Source: CANIGN01 sp041391385 (lineage in GTDB: Bacteria > Bdellovibrionota > UBA2428). Taken from it: a stretch of 64,000 nucleotides of DNA. The notes below the pieces were generated by a model that worked only from the letters and a program-made list of their open reading frames with translations, was not told the DNA's origin and searched no databases. Location of the stretch: positions 186,001 to 250,000 of the forward strand of contig JAWKOD010000003.1 in assembly GCA_041391385.1 (NCBI GenBank). The letters are read 5' to 3'. The first letter of the stretch is position 1, and each line of letters begins with the position of its first letter. A program made the translations under genes and the position numbers. Positions 16,992 through 25,059 of this stretch are shown in pieces.

Positions 16992-18133
16992 TAGCGTCCT
17001 GCTCCTAGAAAATGCTTAATGGATTCATGAATCCCCTCGCGGTTTTGTATCCGACAAGCCACAAGGCGTTCGTCTTCGCCGAACTTCTCAAGAAGATCTT
17101 TAAAAAACTGCCCTGAGCCGTACTTACTCTCAACTTGGCCATATGAAAACTGATTAACTGTAGGAATAATTTCATTTTGTAAAAGATCAACGCAAATTTG
17201 CGAGTCTTCATTTGACCAGTTGTCTCCGTCACTAAAATGAAAAGGATAAATATTCCAATGCTGTGGCGGGTAATCCTTCTGAATAATATCTAAAAATAAT
17301 TTATAAGCAGAGCTGATTAAAGTTCCGCCACTTTCTCGAGTTCTATAAAAAGTATGCTCATCTACTTCACGGGCAACTGCATCATGAATAATGTAACGCC
17401 GTTGTAGTCCCTTATATTGAGACCTTAGCCATGTATCGATCCAGAAAGCCTCCGTGCGAACAATTTCTTTTTGCTCATCACCCATAGAGCCCGACACGTC
17501 CATGATGTAAACAATCACCGCATTTGTCTGAGGCCGAGGAGTCTCTGCCCAGCCCCGAAAACGCATATCGTTCTTAATGGGAACAATCATGGGGTTCTTG
17601 GGGTCATAAACACCGGCAGAAATTTGACGCTTAATAGCTTCCCTATAGGTCCGCTTGTAATGCCTTAAACTTTGAGGTCCAAGTCTGTGAATACTCTTAT
17701 AGCGAGAGGATTTCGTATCAATTTCATGAGTGCCCTTGGGCTGAATGCGGGGAAGGCCAAGTTCTTTTCCGAGCATTTCTGCAAGTTCGTCAAGAGAAAC
17801 CTCCACTTCAAGCTCATGCTTGCCTTCTTCATTTCCAGCTTCTGAAGGATCCCCCTCTTGCTGTTCCTCTCCGTCAACAGGATCGCCAGGGTTTCCCTTC
17901 CCTTGGCCAACTTTACTCCCTTGATTTTTTCCAAAAACAAAACGAGGAAGATCTATAGAGGGAATCGGAATAGAAACATAATCGTTTCCAGTTTTCCCAA
18001 TGAGCTCTCCGTTTGAAATAAATTTTTTGAGATTCTGGCGAATCTTACCGGCAACGATATCCTTGAAGCGTCCATGGTCACGCTTGATCCCGGACATTGT
18101 AAAGATTTTGCTGTAGTCCTTATCGCCCTTCAT
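16991..18133 (-). CDS. YeaH/YhbH family protein (DUF444) with VWA-like domain
   Basis: 380 residues. The N terminus has DHGRFKDIVAGKIRQNLKKF typical of DUF444, followed by a Gly/Glu-rich linker. The C-terminal half is a von Willebrand A-like fold with the MIDAS motif DVSGSM after VIVYI and a conserved ESGGTLISSAY segment. In many bacteria this protein is encoded between the serine kinase PrkA and SpoVR; here SpoVR follows with a one-base overlap but no prkA is in the window. A TATACT hexamer ends about 6 bases before the ATG, which could make a nearly leaderless transcript; that is a guess. Confidence 0.93.
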   Translation of the reverse strand: MKGDKDYSKIFTMSGIKRDHGRFKDIVAGKIRQNLKKFISNGELIGKTGNDYVSIPIPSIDLPRFVFGKNQGSKVGQGKGNPGDPVDGEEQQEGDPSEAGNEEGKHELEVEVSLDELAEMLGKELGLPRIQPKGTHEIDTKSSRYKSIHRLGPQSLRHYKRTYREAIKRQISAGVYDPKNPMIVPIKNDMRFRGWAETPRPQTNAVIVYIMDVSGSMGDEQKEIVRTEAFWIDTWLRSQYKGLQRRYIIHDAVAREVDEHTFYRTRESGGTLISSAYKLFLDIIQKDYPPQHWNIYPFHFSDGDNWSNEDSQICVDLLQNEIIPTVNQFSYGQVESKYGSGQFFKDLLEKFGEDERLVACRIQNREGIHESIKHFLGAGR

Positions 18134-18188
18134 ACTTTAAGTATAACACGGGCTTTTAGGCTGCGAAGTGAGTAGTCGCTTTGTATCA

Positions 18189-18198
18189 GTCTTAAGAC
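18189..18198. promoter_or_regulatory. 10-bp perfect palindrome upstream of the DUF444-SpoVR pair
   Basis: GTCTTAAGAC lies in the 82-base gap between the DUF444 start and the stop of the 18216-19313 gene, about 56 bases upstream of the DUF444 ATG. It is self-complementary and could be an operator half-site or a chance AT-rich palindrome. No terminator-like U-run is attached. Confidence 0.25.
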
Positions 18199-18215
18199 AC
18201 TAAATTTTTCTTAAT

Positions 18216-19313
18216 TTAACCCAAAAATAAGTGTGCTTCTCCGCTTGTATTAAAACAGCTGCCCACCAAACCATGTTTTTTGCTGTAGCTCAGATTACTC
18301 AAGCGCAACACATCTCCAGAATCCCATTCTTTTTTAAGCTCAGGCGCTGGCGGAAGGTCTTCCATATCCTCAGGCCTTGTTGTTTCAAAACTATAAAGCT
18401 GAGTTGATCTCTCTTGAGCAACAGAAACCCATATTTTAGCTTTTCTGGGCTCGCCCTCGCCTACCTCAAGCTCTGTACACGTCACAGAAAGCGGCACTCC
18501 AGATTCAAAAGTTTTAACAAGTTGCAGTTCATCTAGTTTGTTTTCAGTGTTTACTCGCACTCTAAATAACGATTTGCCCGCTACTGCATATAACCAACCA
18601 TCGGCGGCCGAATCAGAAGAGGCTCTCATCGGCAGATCAGGAAGTTTCTTTGTCGTTGGAAGAGCTTTATTATCCATAAGCCCCAACTTCATCATGCGAC
18701 TTTGATCGCCCGCTAACCAAAAAAGACCATCCTCAACCTTATGAAGACGATAATTCGTCTCTAAGTCCTCTCGTAAAAAATACCTTTTTTCAGAATTTAA
18801 ATACGGTTCTCTAAAAACTGTGTTCCCAGATAGACCGAAAATAAAATCCCCAATGTGGGCTACGTCTAAAAGAACACCTGGCTCTTTGACTCGTCTTAAC
18901 TTAAAGGCACCATCGACAATTTGAACAATAGAATGCTTGTAAGAAAAACCGTAGGAACCCTTTCCTATAGAAAGATCCTCCCAAAGTTCATCTTGGTTTT
19001 TAGGTGTTCCAGCTTTTTTAAAAAGTCCCATCAATCCAGCAGAACCTTTATGCAAAGTTGCAAATGCTGTGTCTCCAGTACTGGTTCCTCTTAACCCGCC
19101 GGTTATCCCCAAGTAATCAGCGTCAAACTCTGACTCGATGTCTAGGGAGGTCATATCTTTAAGATTCCCTTGGTCGTCTAGACTTAATTTCAACAAACTT
19201 TTTTCTGCAAAAAGAAGCCCGACAAAATAAGAGCCGTCTTTTTGTTCCTGCAAAGTAGAAACCTCTGCGGGGAAAATTGTAGATTTTACATTTAAGTTAA
19301 TTAGTTTAAACAT
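18216..19313 (-). CDS. Uncharacterised protein, beta-rich, possibly propeller-like
   Basis: 365 residues that I do not recognise. There is no signal peptide, lipobox or membrane segment, so it is probably cytoplasmic. The sequence is a run of short beta-strand patterns with repeated Gly-Asp turns (for example DGSYFVGLLF, DGLFWLAG, DGWLYAVAG), which recalls a beta-propeller with roughly 50-residue blades, each reporting a value-like strand pair. It starts 15 bases downstream of valS on the same strand and could be cotranscribed with it. No catalytic motif is visible. Confidence 0.7.
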   Translation of the reverse strand: MFKLINLNVKSTIFPAEVSTLQEQKDGSYFVGLLFAEKSLLKLSLDDQGNLKDMTSLDIESEFDADYLGITGGLRGTSTGDTAFATLHKGSAGLMGLFKKAGTPKNQDELWEDLSIGKGSYGFSYKHSIVQIVDGAFKLRRVKEPGVLLDVAHIGDFIFGLSGNTVFREPYLNSEKRYFLREDLETNYRLHKVEDGLFWLAGDQSRMMKLGLMDNKALPTTKKLPDLPMRASSDSAADGWLYAVAGKSLFRVRVNTENKLDELQLVKTFESGVPLSVTCTELEVGEGEPRKAKIWVSVAQERSTQLYSFETTRPEDMEDLPPAPELKKEWDSGDVLRLSNLSYSKKHGLVGSCFNTSGEAHLFLG

Positions 19314-19327
19314 CGTCGACTCACTCC

Positions 19328-21964
19328 CTACAGTGTATCCAATTGTTTGAGATTTTCATTGAGTTTCTGAAATTTCTCTTCAGCTTCTTTAAGTTTAGCT
19401 TTTTCTGTATTCACAACTTGTTCTGGCGCACGAGCCACAAAGCTCTCATTGCCAAGCTTAGATTTCAAACCACCAATATAGCCATTCAGTTGAGCGAGTT
19501 CTTTTTTAATACGATCTTTTTCTTCTTTAACATCGACTAACTCAGCAGCGGGCACCTTAAAGCTCAGAGTCGCTCCCGCTTGTATCGACGAAGTCGTCAA
19601 CAGGCGACTTGGTCCACTAAAATCCTCACTTAAATGAACAGCACCTTTACCCAAACTTTGAATCCATAACGCATTTGTCTCAAAAAGGGACTTCTCCTGA
19701 GCTGTTAACTCAGGAACATAAAGATTAACTACTTTCGAAAGCGGCGTTTTACTCTCATTTCTCACGGCTCTTAATTCAACAATGAATTTTTTAAGTACTT
19801 CAAAGTCACGCAATTCCCCAGAAGCTTTTCCCTTAGGAAAGCATTGAAGAGATAAAGAATCATCTGCCGATACTCCAGGTAAGGCATGCCACAACTCTTC
19901 CGTCACGTGAGGGCAAAGTGGGTGCATAAGCTTTAGAGTTTCAGAAAGAACAAATAAAAGTACGGGCTGGTATTTTTTTCTATCGGTTTTAGATATTTCC
20001 AAAAACCAGTCGCAAAAATCGTTCCACACAAAATGATAAACGTCTTCAGCAGCTTCCTGCATTCGAAACTCTTCCCACGCTTTGTTTACGCGAAAGGCAC
20101 AGTTATCAAGACCTTCAAGTATCCACCGTGAGGGTAGATCAAAGGGCTCTACCTTTTTAATCTCTTTTACACTCTCATCCATCAATACAAATTTGGTGGC
20201 GTTCCATACTTTGTTGATAAAATTCCTGTAGGTATCAATACGGTCTTCAGAAAGTCGCAAGTCCCGCCCTTGTACACAGAGAGCATTTAATGTCATCCGA
20301 AGCGAATCAGCTCCAACAGTTTTCATAATCTCTAAGGGGTCGATTGTATTGCCCTTAGATTTCGACATTTTCTGTCCATCTTCGTCTCTCACCAAAGGGT
20401 GCATATAAATACGAGTAAAGGGTAACTGCCCTGTGAGTTCCTTGCCCATCATAAGCATACGAGCCACCCAAAAGAATAAGATATCAAAACCCGTCTCTAA
20501 AACTTGCGTTGGATAAAACTCTTTCATATCTGAAGTTTTTTCTGGCCAGCCCAAAGTAGAAAAAGGCCAAAGTCCTGATGAAAACCAAGTATCTAAAACA
20601 TCTGGATCTGGTTTGAGATTTTTAGATTTACACTTAGGACATTCTTCTAGATCAGACTCTGTAACTTCTACATGTTGACAATCTTGGCAGTGAAAAGCAG
20701 GTATGGCATGTCCCCACCAAAGCTGTCTCGAAATACACCAGTCACGAATTCCTTCCATCCAGCGTTTAAACTGATTATGAAACTCGTGGGGGACGAACTT
20801 GAAATCACCCTTATCGAGATCATTCGACACCGCTTGCGCCATGGAATCCATTTTACAAAACCACTGGTAACTTAAATAAGGTTCAACAGGAACTCCTCCA
20901 CGCTCAGAGATTCCGATGCGCGTTTTATAAGCTTCTTCTTTTACCAAGTGCCCACTGTCCTGTAATAACTGTACAATTTTCTTGCGCGCTACAAAGCGAT
21001 CCATATCTGCAAATTGAGCCGCTTCTTGAGGAAGGCCTTTTACAATTTTAGCATCGGGAGTGAAAATATTGATTAATTCTAATTTATGACGAGTCCCTAC
21101 ATCAAAGTCAGTAAAGTCGTGGGCGGGTGTAATTTTTACAACTCCTGAACCAAAGTCTTTTTCTACAAATGAATCTGCAATGATAGGGATTTCTCTTTTT
21201 GTAAAAGGGAGAAGTAACTTTTTGCCGATCCATTTTTTATAGCGCTCATCATCTGGATGAACAGCCACCGCAACGTCACCCAAGAGTGTTTCCGGACGAG
21301 TGGTTGCCACTACCAAGCCTTCACTTGGATTTTCCACTAAGGGATATTTAATGTGCCAAAGCTTGCCCTCGCGTTCTTCAAAAATAACTTCCAAGTCACT
21401 CAACACCGTAAGAGATTTTGGACACCAGTTAATAAGTTTTTGTGCGCGGTAAACATGACCCTTTTTGTAAAAATCCACAAAAGCTCTTTTCACGGCTTTG
21501 TTGAGATCCTCGTCCATAGTGAACTTTACGCGCGACCAATCGCAACTCACTCCCATGGCTTTAACTTGGCCATAAATACGGGGCCGATACTCTTCTATCC
21601 ACTTCCAACATTCTTCTAAAAATTTTTCACGCCCAAGACTTTTATACTCAATTCCTTGGGATGCGAGATGTTTTACAACTTGCATTTGGACTGCAATTGA
21701 AGCGTGATCTGTGCCGGGAAGATAAAGTGTTTTCTTTCCACGCATACGCTCCCATCTGACAAGAGTATCTTCAAGAGTGAGCATGAGGGCATGCCCCTGG
21801 TGCAAAACACCCGTTACATTTGGAGGAGGCATCATAACGACAAAGCTTTCAGGGCTTGGCTCAGGATGAGCGGCATGACTCACCTCAGGTTTTTCAATTT
21901 CTTTTGTGTCCCAAAATTTCTGCCACTTGGCATCGTGTATCTCTGGCGTATAGGCCTTTTCCAT
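19328..21964 (-). CDS. valS: Valyl-tRNA synthetase
   Basis: 878 residues from the ATG at 21964, which matches normal ValRS length. An upstream in-frame extension to 22192 lacks family similarity and runs over the start of the divergent gene, so I reject it. Class I motifs are present: the HIGH box reads PPPNVTGVLHQGHAL and the KMSKS box reads KMSKSKGN. The editing domain has TTRPETLLGDVAV, and the C-terminal coiled-coil tRNA arm is visible in the last 60 residues. Oddity: the second position of HIGH is Gln rather than the usual hydrophobic residue. It charges tRNA-Val with valine. Confidence 0.96.
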   Translation of the reverse strand: MEKAYTPEIHDAKWQKFWDTKEIEKPEVSHAAHPEPSPESFVVMMPPPNVTGVLHQGHALMLTLEDTLVRWERMRGKKTLYLPGTDHASIAVQMQVVKHLASQGIEYKSLGREKFLEECWKWIEEYRPRIYGQVKAMGVSCDWSRVKFTMDEDLNKAVKRAFVDFYKKGHVYRAQKLINWCPKSLTVLSDLEVIFEEREGKLWHIKYPLVENPSEGLVVATTRPETLLGDVAVAVHPDDERYKKWIGKKLLLPFTKREIPIIADSFVEKDFGSGVVKITPAHDFTDFDVGTRHKLELINIFTPDAKIVKGLPQEAAQFADMDRFVARKKIVQLLQDSGHLVKEEAYKTRIGISERGGVPVEPYLSYQWFCKMDSMAQAVSNDLDKGDFKFVPHEFHNQFKRWMEGIRDWCISRQLWWGHAIPAFHCQDCQHVEVTESDLEECPKCKSKNLKPDPDVLDTWFSSGLWPFSTLGWPEKTSDMKEFYPTQVLETGFDILFFWVARMLMMGKELTGQLPFTRIYMHPLVRDEDGQKMSKSKGNTIDPLEIMKTVGADSLRMTLNALCVQGRDLRLSEDRIDTYRNFINKVWNATKFVLMDESVKEIKKVEPFDLPSRWILEGLDNCAFRVNKAWEEFRMQEAAEDVYHFVWNDFCDWFLEISKTDRKKYQPVLLFVLSETLKLMHPLCPHVTEELWHALPGVSADDSLSLQCFPKGKASGELRDFEVLKKFIVELRAVRNESKTPLSKVVNLYVPELTAQEKSLFETNALWIQSLGKGAVHLSEDFSGPSRLLTTSSIQAGATLSFKVPAAELVDVKEEKDRIKKELAQLNGYIGGLKSKLGNESFVARAPEQVVNTEKAKLKEAEEKFQKLNENLKQLDTL

Positions 21965-22016
21965 ACCCGCAAGCCTATGAGACTTAAGCAGGAGTCTCAA
22001 ACACTTTTGCGCCGCA

Positions 22017-22047
22017 TTACACAAAGGCGTCAGCGACATTTGTGTAA
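22017..22047. promoter_or_regulatory. Inverted repeat with 9-bp perfect arms between valS and the divergent YyaL-type gene
   Basis: TTACACAAA (22017-22025) and TTTGTGTAA (22039-22047) are exact reverse complements separated by 13 bases, in the 152-base divergent intergenic region. It could be an operator for either gene or a hairpin in the valS leader. A second inverted pair, GAGACT/AGTCTC, lies closer to valS (about 21979-21998). A TTTGTGTAAA sequence recurs at 24035-24044 in front of the PilZ gene. Confidence 0.4.
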
Positions 22048-22116
22048 AAAACCAAGTAAAAGGTAGCGGGCAACGTTCAGAAGGTCCCTGGCGCCTTTTT
22101 GTATTATGGTCGTCGT

Positions 22117-24033
22117 ATGGCGAATGAGCTTTCCAAAGAAAAAAGCCCCTATCTTCAGCAGCATGCCCACAATCCTGTGCACTGGAAGCCATGGGGAGAA
22201 GCCGCCTTTAAGCTCGCCCAGGATCAAGACCTTCCCATTTTCCTTTCAATTGGATACAGCACCTGCCACTGGTGTCATGTTATGGAAAGAGAGTCCTTTG
22301 AACGCAAAGAAATAGCCGACTTTCTCAATAAAAACTTTGTTTCTATCAAGGTTGACCGCGAAGAACTCCCCGAAGTTGACGCCCTTTACATGGAAGCCTT
22401 ACAAATCATGACAAGCCGCGGAGGCTGGCCGCTCAATATTTTCCTCGATCACAAACTCCAGCCCTATTACGGGGGAAGCTATTTTCCGCCCCAAAATTTC
22501 TTTAAGATCCTCCATCAACTCGATCGAATGTGGCGCGACAGACGAGAGGAACTCACAAAAGTCTCTGAAGAACTCAAGATCTACCTTACAAAAGAGGACG
22601 AAAAAGCAGAAGGCATTAACCTCAAACATTTAAAAACCGCCTTCATTCAATCGAGCGAGCACGCTTTTGACCCACTTCATGGCGGACACAAGGGCGCACC
22701 TAAATTTCCAATGAACTACGAAGCTATTGCCCTCCTGCGCTTTGAAAGCACTCCCACCTCAGACGTGCACAAAAACGTAGAAGTCTACTTAGAAAAAATG
22801 CTCTCAGGTGGCATTTGGGATCACGTTGGCGGTGGAATCCACCGTTATTCTACTGATGAGGAATGGCGAGTGCCTCACTTTGAAAAAATGCTCTACGATC
22901 AAGCATCGCTTTTGTCACTTTTAACAGAATGTCTCATGAAAAAAGAAAATCCTTTTTTCAGAACGCGCGCTGAAAGCCTTATTTCCTATCTAGAACGCAA
23001 CTTGAAAATGCCAAACGGAGCCTTTTACACCGCCGAAGATGCCGACTCTGAAGGAGAAGAGGGAAAGTTTTATATCTGGACCCATGAGGAGCTTTCTAAA
23101 TTACTCACGCCCAATGAACTCAAGAGTCTTAGTCAGCATTTTGAGATAAGCCCCGAGGGTAATTGGGAACAACACATTGTTTTTCATTCCTCCAAAAAAG
23201 AGAGCGAAGACTACTCTGCGATTTGGTCAAAACTTTTAGGAAAAAGAAGCCAAAGAGAGCGTCCGCTAAGAGACGAAAAAATCCTAACTTCTTGGAATGG
23301 CCTTATGATTAGCGCACTTGCTCGATATGCGAGAACAACGGACTCTCCCAAAGCACTTGAACTAGCAAAAGAAGCTGCAGACTTTGTGCTTAAAAAACTT
23401 TACGAAAAGAAAAAACTCATGCGCAGATGGATTGATGGTGAAGCCAAGTTTGAAGCGCAACTCGAAGACTACGCTTTTCTCATTGAAGGACTCTACGAAA
23501 TATACCTCACAAGTATGGAACTCAAATACCTTAAAGTAGCTCTCGAGCTCCAAGACCAAGCCCTTGAAAACTTCTGGAAAGACGAAAAGGGATTTATCTC
23601 CAACAAAGGTGAGTCCGTATGGAGAGAGAACCAAGAATTCAGCGATAACGTTGTCCCGTCTGCCGTAAGCAGCGCTCTTCTCAATCTCGCATGGCTTTCT
23701 GAAATCGCACTCAGAAATGATTACGCGAGTAAAATTAAAGAAGCTGCTTTGAGTTACCCTCAGAGCCTGCTCCAGTACCCTCTCATTTACCCTCGAGTCC
23801 TTGAGTTTTATGACATTGTAGAAAATAGCCTCGAAAGCATAGCGGTTGTCATAAGTGACAACACCCCATTTAGCGACTTTCTTAAACACAGCTACAATCC
23901 CAAACACTTTGTAATTGCTGGAACTAAAGACTCACAGCCTCTTTTAAAAGACAAAGCTCTGACGTTCAGCCCAGCGACCTATTATATTTGCAAAAACAGA
24001 AGCTGCTCAGCGCCTCAAAAAAGTCTTAGTTAA
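22117..24033 (+). CDS. Thioredoxin-domain protein of the YyaL / SSP411 (DUF255) family
   Basis: 638 residues from the ATG at 22117 (a TTG at 22099 gives six extra unconserved residues). The N-terminal DUF255 domain has the hallmark SPYLQQHAHNPVHW, GYSTCHWCHVME with the Cys-His-Trp-Cys redox pair, and GGWPLNIFL. A six-hairpin glycosidase-like alpha/alpha barrel follows, with GGGIHRYSTDEEWRVPHFEKMLYDQ. These proteins are widespread, but their function is unsettled; a link to redox and carbohydrate-like substrates is only inferred from domains. It is divergent from valS and precedes a PilZ gene by 49 bases. Confidence 0.93.
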   Translation: MANELSKEKSPYLQQHAHNPVHWKPWGEAAFKLAQDQDLPIFLSIGYSTCHWCHVMERESFERKEIADFLNKNFVSIKVDREELPEVDALYMEALQIMTSRGGWPLNIFLDHKLQPYYGGSYFPPQNFFKILHQLDRMWRDRREELTKVSEELKIYLTKEDEKAEGINLKHLKTAFIQSSEHAFDPLHGGHKGAPKFPMNYEAIALLRFESTPTSDVHKNVEVYLEKMLSGGIWDHVGGGIHRYSTDEEWRVPHFEKMLYDQASLLSLLTECLMKKENPFFRTRAESLISYLERNLKMPNGAFYTAEDADSEGEEGKFYIWTHEELSKLLTPNELKSLSQHFEISPEGNWEQHIVFHSSKKESEDYSAIWSKLLGKRSQRERPLRDEKILTSWNGLMISALARYARTTDSPKALELAKEAADFVLKKLYEKKKLMRRWIDGEAKFEAQLEDYAFLIEGLYEIYLTSMELKYLKVALELQDQALENFWKDEKGFISNKGESVWRENQEFSDNVVPSAVSSALLNLAWLSEIALRNDYASKIKEAALSYPQSLLQYPLIYPRVLEFYDIVENSLESIAVVISDNTPFSDFLKHSYNPKHFVIAGTKDSQPLLKDKALTFSPATYYICKNRSCSAPQKSLS

Positions 24034-24082
24034 TTTTGTGTAAACAAGTTGCCTGATAGCATTTAAAGCCGAAAAGCCTAAG

Positions 24083-24724
24083 GTGGCAGATGTATATCAC
24101 TTTATTCATGTTGTGGATAAAAATCTAAAAATTAGTATTTTAGGAATAAAATCTGCTCATTGTTTTATTCAAACACTTAATCAAACAGAACTCTCTCTCT
24201 GGAACGTTTCAAGCGATGAAAGTGGAACGACATTACTGGCTAAAGATTGGCTTGCACAAAACGAGGCAGTAATTGCGGTATGTGCCCATGCAGAAGCAGA
24301 AGCTCACGAACTCAACTTCGGACAATATGAAGAAGTTGCCCCTATAAAGATCCTTCACGAGGCCACACGAAGTGAAGGCGGTGAAAGCGAAAAACGTCAA
24401 CACAAGCGACTCCGAGTGCGGCTCAATGTAAAAATAATTAACGAGAAAAAGAAGTTTGAAGCCTGCACAAGAGATATATCTCTTGGAGGACTCATGCTTG
24501 AAAACCCCATCCCCCAAGACTTTCTTTTTCAAAAAAACAAAATCGTAGTATCAACTACAGACAATTCTTTTCACTTTGAATTTGAAGCCAAAATCCTAGA
24601 ATCCTCCACTCGGGGAACTCGAATCATGTTTGACAATATCAGCCCCATGCACATGAAGAACCTTCAAGGTTGGCTCTGTGAACAAGACGAAAGTTTTAAA
24701 GAAGAATTAAAAAAAGCTTCTTAA
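24083..24724 (+). CDS. PilZ-domain (cyclic-di-GMP receptor) protein
   Basis: 213 residues with a GTG start. The C-terminal half is a PilZ domain with both nucleotide-contact motifs: the Arg-rich KRLRVR at 108-113 and DISLGG at 131-136. That suggests real c-di-GMP binding. The N-terminal 95 residues are an unrecognised alpha/beta region without membrane segments. The target could be motility, pili or envelope synthesis; nothing adjacent decides. Its stop overlaps the convergent grxD stop by 4 bases. Confidence 0.85.
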   Translation: MADVYHFIHVVDKNLKISILGIKSAHCFIQTLNQTELSLWNVSSDESGTTLLAKDWLAQNEAVIAVCAHAEAEAHELNFGQYEEVAPIKILHEATRSEGGESEKRQHKRLRVRLNVKIINEKKKFEACTRDISLGGLMLENPIPQDFLFQKNKIVVSTTDNSFHFEFEAKILESSTRGTRIMFDNISPMHMKNLQGWLCEQDESFKEELKKAS

Positions 24725-25050
24725 GAAACTATGCCCTTATCTTTGAACAACTGCGCAAGCTCACCTTTTTGCGCCATCTCAGTTGTAATATCACACCCGC
24801 CAATAAACTCTTCTTTTACATACAATTGAGGAATAGTAGGCCAATTGGAAAACTGCTTAATAGCGCTTCTCAAATTTTCATCATCCAATATATTTATGCC
24901 TTCAAATTTAACACCTAAAGAATTGAGAATCTGAACAACTCGGCCTGAAAACCCACACATAGGAAAATCTGGGCTTCCCTTCATAAACAAAACAACGGGG
25001 TTAGCTTTAATTTGATCTTGAATGAATTTGAGAGCTTCTTCGTTTGTCAT
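24721..25050 (-). CDS. grxD: Monothiol glutaredoxin, CGFS type
   Basis: 109 residues, the exact size of Grx4/GrxD. The active site is CGFS (32-35) with the family motifs VVLFMKGSP, WPTIPQLYV and GGCDI. CGFS glutaredoxins bind a glutathione-ligated [2Fe-2S] cluster and deliver it to targets, often together with A-type carriers such as the ErpA-like protein at 41.7-42 kb. It is the last gene of a minus-strand run after acetoacetyl-CoA synthetase, 9 bases downstream. Confidence 0.96.
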   Translation of the reverse strand: MTNEEALKFIQDQIKANPVVLFMKGSPDFPMCGFSGRVVQILNSLGVKFEGINILDDENLRSAIKQFSNWPTIPQLYVKEEFIGGCDITTEMAQKGELAQLFKDKGIVS

Positions 25051-25059
25051 TTGAATTCC

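Noticed and set aside
22099..22116. A TTG start for the YyaL-type gene
   Set aside because: The six added residues are not conserved; the ATG at 22117 directly precedes the conserved SPYLQQHAHNP region.
21965..22192. A 76-residue N-terminal extension of valS
   Set aside because: It has no ValRS similarity, runs through the divergent promoter region and the opposite gene's start, and the ATG at 21964 gives the normal length.
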